Below are positions 58,218 through 64,000 of a DNA stretch of 64,000 nucleotides, one piece after another (position 1 is the first letter of the stretch; every line of letters starts with the position of its first letter). The notes beneath the pieces are model-generated. The model did not search any database, was not told the DNA's origin, and saw only the letters and a program-made list of their open reading frames with translations. The position numbers and the translations under genes are program-made. Location: the NCBI RefSeq assembly GCF_963678635.1, contig NC_087071.1, positions 20,355,994 through 20,419,993 of the forward strand. The letters are read 5' to 3'. This stretch comes from Symsagittifera roscoffensis (lineage: Eukaryota; Xenacoelomorpha; Acoela; Convolutidae).

Positions 58218-60437
58218 AGTTTAGTCTTAATTTTGGGGTGAAATGGAATTTTTAAAAAATTCCATTCGAACGTGTCATGCTCAAGTTTCTCGCGACAACT
58301 GAAAGTACAAGAACATAAGATCAGAAGAATCGAACTACAAACGCGGGAAGGGAGTACAAAAATAGGAGCGTAAAATTGCTATTCCAATTTCGCCGTATAA
58401 ATCCTAGATAAAGAGCACGTCGTGACGAGAAGAGACAAAGAAGAATTGAAGTGGACCAGAGTGAACTTTCGGTGGAAAAAAGGACAGCTGAAGGTGCCCA
58501 ATGGTCAAAATAGCAAAACTTGAGTCTTGAGTTAACGTTTATTCATTTCAAACTTCTTGAGTTAAACTTGATTACTGGATTATTTCTAGAGTCGCTTATT
58601 AAATTAGTTACTCGATTATAGAAGTCGTGCAGGTGTGTAAGTACCCAATTTAAATTTCTTGAGTGTTTTTTTTTCATCGTTATGTTGAGTTATGTTACAT
58701 TCGACCAGAATGGATAAAAATGCAATTTCAAAATGGTAGCCGCTGACCTTGAGAGTTGAAATTTTTAGAAGATTAGCAACGTTATTTAGACGATTAGACG
58801 AATCGTGAAGGTCAGAAGATTGTGGAATTTTTGAATTTCAAAAATTCGATTTGTGACGTCACACTTCCGAGAAACTTTGAACCGGCCATTTTTAGATGTA
58901 AACCAGAAAAGAAAGACAAAAACAACGATAGTTGCGAGAAAAACAACGAGAAGAAATAGAAAAATACGACAGAGTATTAGCAGAGACAGCTCCGATCGTT
59001 ACAGAGCCATTCACGCCAACGGTGATTGGGTGGTGAAACCGTGAATTCAGCTTTACGGAGAGGAAATAAGGATGTTATTTCCCCGGATTCAGGAATCCGA
59101 AGGGGTCTTGAGACCTGAACTCAAACTATTTTGAACTAATTTTAGCTTCCTGGTCAAGCCCTGAAATGAATTTAAATAACATCTCGATTCAATTTCTGAT
59201 TATGAGAAGCTAGGAGTTGAGAGAGGGGTTGATCCATCTTCGATGGAGATGATGATTTTTATCTACTGAACAAAAACAATCGTAATATAATAAATAGTAG
59301 TAGCCCTGTTTTTAGGAGTGACCTCGTGGTCTGGGGATACTGAGATCCAGACATGAGCTCACTATTTTGCATGTAATTAATTTAATTTGAGCGTTCTGGT
59401 CGAAGCCGGAGAACAGTAACGTTTTTGTCGACCTGATGATGAAAAGACCACCAAAAGAACTGGCTTTGGTAGAGACGGTGAAAAGCATGTAGAGCTTTGT
59501 TTAGACAATGGCCATTAGTTTTATAGCTTAGCTTTATTTTCCGTCGATATGTACTTCCGGGTGAATGATACATAGATGTTTTTATGGCGCACCTGGGTGT
59601 TATTCTTGTTTAACATCATGACCGGCAGAACCGTTAACGAGCACTCCGCGCCGAGCAGATGCTCATAATAACGACATTAATAGGCCCTAACCGCCGGGGC
59701 AGATAGGTAGTTCGGAACGCGGAAGCCTTCCGGATTCCGGTGAACAACTTTTTAATCTAGTTAACACCAAAAATTCACGTTCCAGGAAGGGTGGGGGGAT
59801 CGGCCGTCCCCTCGTTCCCTGAGAGATCTGTGACCAAGAACACTTAAAGCTATACGAGAAACCAAACAAAAATTAGTATAGTACCCAAGAAAAACAAAAA
59901 ACATAAAAAATAACTGAAAAAACAAGCAGTAAAAAAAAGTATAAAATCAGTAGAAATTATCCACCCAGACAAGATGTGATCCGACCCTCCCGTTTGTTGT
60001 TGTTAGATATAGTGTTGTTACAGGCATTTATATCAGTTGAGATTGTTACGATCATTTGTGTGGCCCGTTTGTGGTGCTTGTACTGTAGGGTTATTTGAGT
60101 ATTTAAGCACGTTAAGGCTAATTAGCGCTCAATCCGGAAGGGTCTCGGGATTAGTGAAGAAGACTGATCCGGCAAGCAGTTCAAGGAGCGACAAGAGGGG
60201 CTCATCGACAACAACAATCGACTGTTGGAAATCGTTAACAAGTTTTTTATCCCTTTTGGTACAAAAAGTAAGATAGTAATCTCTGAGGGCTCGACAGTGC
60301 TGCACTGTAGTGACCCTTCACCGAACTGAGAATTTCCGAGTTAAGCACCTTAATTCGGATTTTGAACAAACCCGGAGGGGTATAGTATTACTATTATTAT
60401 TATTTATACAGCCTATTCTACTACTCCTATATCGTTC
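58218..60437. other. Unassigned 2.2-kb stretch
   Basis: No supported coding region. Two related segments with GTGACCTCG/GAGACCTGA..CTCA and CTGGTCAAGCC / CTGGTCGAAGCC occur near 59100-59165 and 59320-59412. A small ATT microsatellite lies near 60385-60402. It separates two pieces of what looks like one retroelement. Confidence 0.4.
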
Positions 60438-60438
60438 C

Positions 60439-61690
60439 TCAGTGAAAAACACAGTGGGCGGACCGGTTTTTAGGGTAAAAATAGCGATATTTTGATCCCC
60501 CCACAAATTGCGATTTTTGAGATATCATTATTTTCTGAGCCCAAGTGTCCCTCACAAGAGATATGTTCTTGACTGAATCAATGGTGTCTTTCAGGTTGTC
60601 ATGCATTTCTTGTAAGATTTTGTCCTTTTTGAAGACAGCAGAGATACGGAATATGTATAAAAGTTTTGGTATAGCGAAGCAGTTTTTAATGAGGATGAAT
60701 CTTTTATGTTTGGTAATGTCTTTGATGTTGGTGCAAAGGCGTTTGAACTCTTCGTTTTTCTTCTTGAGTATCATGTCAATGCCTTTCTCGCCTAATGTTG
60801 CACCTAAAAGTGTCACGTCTTCTACCAGAATCAACTCGGTTCCCGGACAGATAGCGTTAAGCTTCTCGAGAATTGAGACAGTAATTTCTCCTTTCACCGT
60901 GAGTTCACATTTGGTGGGCTTGATCATCAGTCCAATTTTTTTGGCCTCATCAGTGAGTTCTTTCAAGTCTTATGAGACAATTTTCCAGTTATAACCTACA
61001 ATATGTCATCAAGGTAACCACATTTGAATTTGGAAGCAAGGTTAGTGAGCAGATCAAGAATAACAAGGCAGAATCCAATGGATGCAATCGAAACACCTTG
61101 CTGAAAACCTTTGCATGAAAAGATAACGTAGTCACGATAGCACAAAAATGAAGAATTTTCGAATGGATAGACTTCTGGGGCATGTTATTGAATCTTTCCG
61201 CCTGGTAATCTCTTCTGACGGTATTGAATGGGTTTAAAAAATCAATTTCGAGGAAGACCATGTCGTCGTGCATATTGTTGATGAAGGATCGAGCAGCGTG
61301 GGCAGCCGCTTCTGCTTCAAAATGGACACCTGCTCCGTGTTGCATCGGTGCCATCAATGGTGCACGTTTTTTTGGTGATAAAACTGGCAGCCCACTTGCC
61401 GGCAAGTCGTCTGAATGTTTCGCCAACAGCAATTGGCCTTAAGCCACCATATTTTTTCTCCAGCGATGTGAGATTTTCACCAAACAGTAGTGGTTGGACG
61501 CTTACTGGAATTTCACTGCTGAGAGGGATGTTGCATAGTTCGGTGATAGAATCAAGGAGTTTTTTGCCCGTTTCTCCAATATTGACTGAGATGCCATCTT
61601 TTAAATTTTGTGCGCGGAGTGATGAATGACCTGCTCCAGATCCGTCCAGGAAAGAGTTGATCTGTCTTTCACGAGGTCAATGGTAGGGAA
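60439..61690 (-). pseudogene. Non-LTR reverse transcriptase, broken
   Basis: Minus strand, from 61690 downwards: YGGLRPIAVGETFRRLAGKW, then QHGAGVHFEAEAAAHAA, FLEIDFLNPFNTVRRD (the first catalytic Asp region), SKVFRLH, then GLMIKPTKCELTV and LIKNCFAIPKLLYIFR. These are successive reverse transcriptase motifs of a LINE-like family. Frames shift at least twice, and the catalytic YxDD region near 61000 is damaged. A 39-bp tandem duplication (GGAAAGAGTTGATC..CTTTCACGAG) lies at its 5' end, 61649-61715. Confidence 0.65.
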
Positions 61691-61715
61691 AGAGTTGATC
61701 ATGTCTTTCACGAGT

Positions 61716-62362
61716 TCAGGGAAACTCGTAGCGATTGACCTGATATGAGGCTACAGGTCGATCAGATACTTTTACTACGCTGTGCTTTCGTTCGCTTAGC
61801 TCTACAAACAAAATATTTTCGAAAGTAGTTATCCTTAATCGTGCCGAGTACTCAATCAGAGTTCGTACCATGTACTGCGAGATAGATTCTCTGCTTGAGA
61901 AAACTACTTGACCAGGGTTCCTCGGTACATTTGCTCAAGTTCTGAGCTTACTTAGAAAAACCTTAAGCTAAGGCCAGCTGTACCTCGAGTTGTGCCTTTC
62001 CCCCGGACTGGCAGTCGAACCCATCGATGCATATAAAAAGGAACGTTGAAGGCGTTAGCACCGGAGTTCTAATGAGAAGGAGGCTCAGGATATTCTCGAA
62101 TGCAAAATTTTCAAGATTTCGATTTTTACTAGAACATTTCTGACAAATGCAAGAAACGGCCATTTTGACAAAAAAAAACACAACCAGAATTACAACCGAA
62201 TTTACTAGACGGAATTTAGTCAGAAGAATAAGAGAAAAAACGAGCTTTTTGTGTTAGCTTGACACAATAAGGCGCTTAACAAAAAAAAATTGAACGAGAA
62301 GGTACAGTGGGATAACCGGAATGGATCCGAAACCTCCCGTGCCACAAAATTGGAGAAATAAC
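61716..62362. other. Non-coding stretch before the gap
   Basis: No gene supported; short frames lack motifs. Confidence 0.3.
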
Positions 62363-62562
62363 NNNNNNNNNNNNNNNNNNNNNNNNNNNNNNNNNNNNNN
62401 NNNNNNNNNNNNNNNNNNNNNNNNNNNNNNNNNNNNNNNNNNNNNNNNNNNNNNNNNNNNNNNNNNNNNNNNNNNNNNNNNNNNNNNNNNNNNNNNNNNN
62501 NNNNNNNNNNNNNNNNNNNNNNNNNNNNNNNNNNNNNNNNNNNNNNNNNNNNNNNNNNNNNN
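62363..62562. other. Assembly gap, 200 N
   Basis: Exactly 200 N, probably a placeholder size. Frames crossing it are meaningless. Confidence 1.
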
Positions 62563-63382
62563 AAAATTTTAGTTCGTAAGCAGACAAGTTTTTTCCGGTT
62601 TTCAAACTACCAAATACTTTTTTTCTTACCATCCATAATTTTGATCTTTGATCTTAGTATTTTCTTCGAAAATTTTTTGTCACAACTAACATAATAAATT
62701 ACAAAAATCTCACTCTTTTCAGAATACAAAACATTGAGTAGAATGTTTCCAAGGAAAAATGCACTTGTAAGGTAATTTTTTATCATAATTTTTTTCCAAA
62801 AAAATAACAAAAAATTCAAAACTGAATTGATTCATAGTATAGAAAATACAGAAAAACCTCTCCTCAACTTTAGGAACTTTCCGAAGTAATTGAATATTAG
62901 CTAAATTGTCAGTTTCAAAAGGAAAAGCACAATGATGGCTGCCTGTCTAATGAAACAAGCTGAGCACAACATTTTTACCAAAAATTGCTGTTCTACCAAA
63001 AATGTTCACCAAAAATTGCTATTTTTATTGTTCTCCATCATAAGTTTTACTTTTTAAGTCTGTCATTGAGCATAACTTTTGAAATTGTATTCCGGTCGAG
63101 GTCTGTTACAAAGTAGGTCAGTACGTGTACTCGAGCAAATGTTTAGTCTAAACGAAGTTAGCATGAAAATTTTAGGGCCGCGAAAGCGCTTAACGATGCT
63201 TTCAAAATTGGACTAACTTGGTGGAAATTGGATTAAAAGTTGAAAATTTTCAACTGGTTTTTCCCAACATTGAGATGAATGTTTGAATCGCGACTGAAAG
63301 GGCTTTAATATGATATACCACTTGACTCAATCCGATGATTATTTGTGGTACCTGATTTTGCGTTAAAAACAAAAAGAAACAA

Positions 63383-63887
63383 GACTGCTCGTAACAGGGC
63401 GAAGCCCTGAATGTTCCGACTGCCTTTTAAGGTTTATGGAGCAGTAATAACATTAAAAAATTCAATGAAATAAAAACATTTTTTAATGAAAATCATCCCC
63501 CCACACGCCATATAAAGTACAAAAGGATAGATTTCGCTCCTTGTAACAAACCAATTATGGCAAATAAGCTTCGCTTCTTTTAACCAATTTGGAACGATTT
63601 CTAAGACGGATTAACTCTCCGCTTACGCGTTAATAGCGCGAAATATCGCGCGTTAATTTTCCCAAATTGGCCAAAATTGCAATCTTTAAACCCCCCGTAA
63701 CTTTACGAAAAATGATCACAGGTGAAATATCTTTTCAAAATTAAGCTCAAGACAACAATACTTTTTGAATGATATAAAAAAATTCCATCGAAAATTGCTA
63801 GTTAAAAAGTCGAAATTTGTCTGAAGAAAAAAAAAAACCCACCCCGAGCACAAATATTCCGTTACTTTCGTATCGAAAGTCGGAACA
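63383..63887 (-). repeat. 0.5-kb dispersed repeat, copy D
   Basis: Minus-strand copy of the family at 20371-20903 and 32966-33448, with both conserved ends and the GCGCGATA / TTCGCGC palindrome region. Confidence 0.9.
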
Positions 63888-64000
63888 AAAAAAAGAAAAA
63901 ACTGAATTAAACCAGAATAAAAATTGTCTCCACATTTTTCAAATACTTGAAATAATCACCAAAAACTATACGGAATGGGATTATGCTGTATAAAATGTAT

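Overview
This is a eukaryotic, almost certainly metazoan, genomic window. It is AT-rich, has long spliceosomal introns with GT..AG borders (acceptors such as TTTCAG and TTTTAG), and is full of retroelement debris. One assembly gap of 200 N lies at 62363-62562. The mix of Ty3/gypsy, Penelope-like, several non-LTR and Polinton-type remnants suggests an invertebrate; I cannot name the phylum. There is no bacterial operon structure, CRISPR array or rRNA.

Layout. 1-4000: a decayed, G-poor stretch holding an envelope-glycoprotein-like relic and a second broken reading frame behind it. 4000-7700: non-coding, with a degenerate copy of a 0.5-kb dispersed repeat. 7720-9390: the C-terminal tail of a dead relative of the intact gypsy element. 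9400-13000: non-coding, with an inverted repeat pair. 13008-13871 (minus): a long exon of an unknown helical protein. 15872-32429 (minus): a six-exon gene model encoding an SH2 domain followed by a ZU5-like and a probable UPA-like exon. Its large intron carries an intact 6.96-kb Ty3/gypsy retrotransposon (21441-28397) with identical 215-bp LTRs; another intron carries a dead family-B DNA polymerase fragment. 32580-33960: a 250-bp tandem array split by a dispersed repeat. 34400-41000: segmental and tandem duplications with tRNA-derived SINEs. 43077-57393 (minus): a complete five-exon gene for a 457-residue tyrosine phosphatase of the PF13350 type (CTQGKDR P-loop); its 8.7-kb first intron is packed with fragments of at least four reverse-transcriptase families. 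57700-61690: two pieces of another non-LTR element. 62363-64000: gap, then another copy of the dispersed repeat.

The two cellular genes are both on the minus strand. Every internal exon border I assign keeps codon phase, which is the main support for the models. A function can be suggested for both: the phosphatase removes phosphate from phosphotyrosine or phosphoinositide, and the SH2-ZU5 protein probably acts as a phosphotyrosine-binding adaptor. Nothing in the window shows that they work together.
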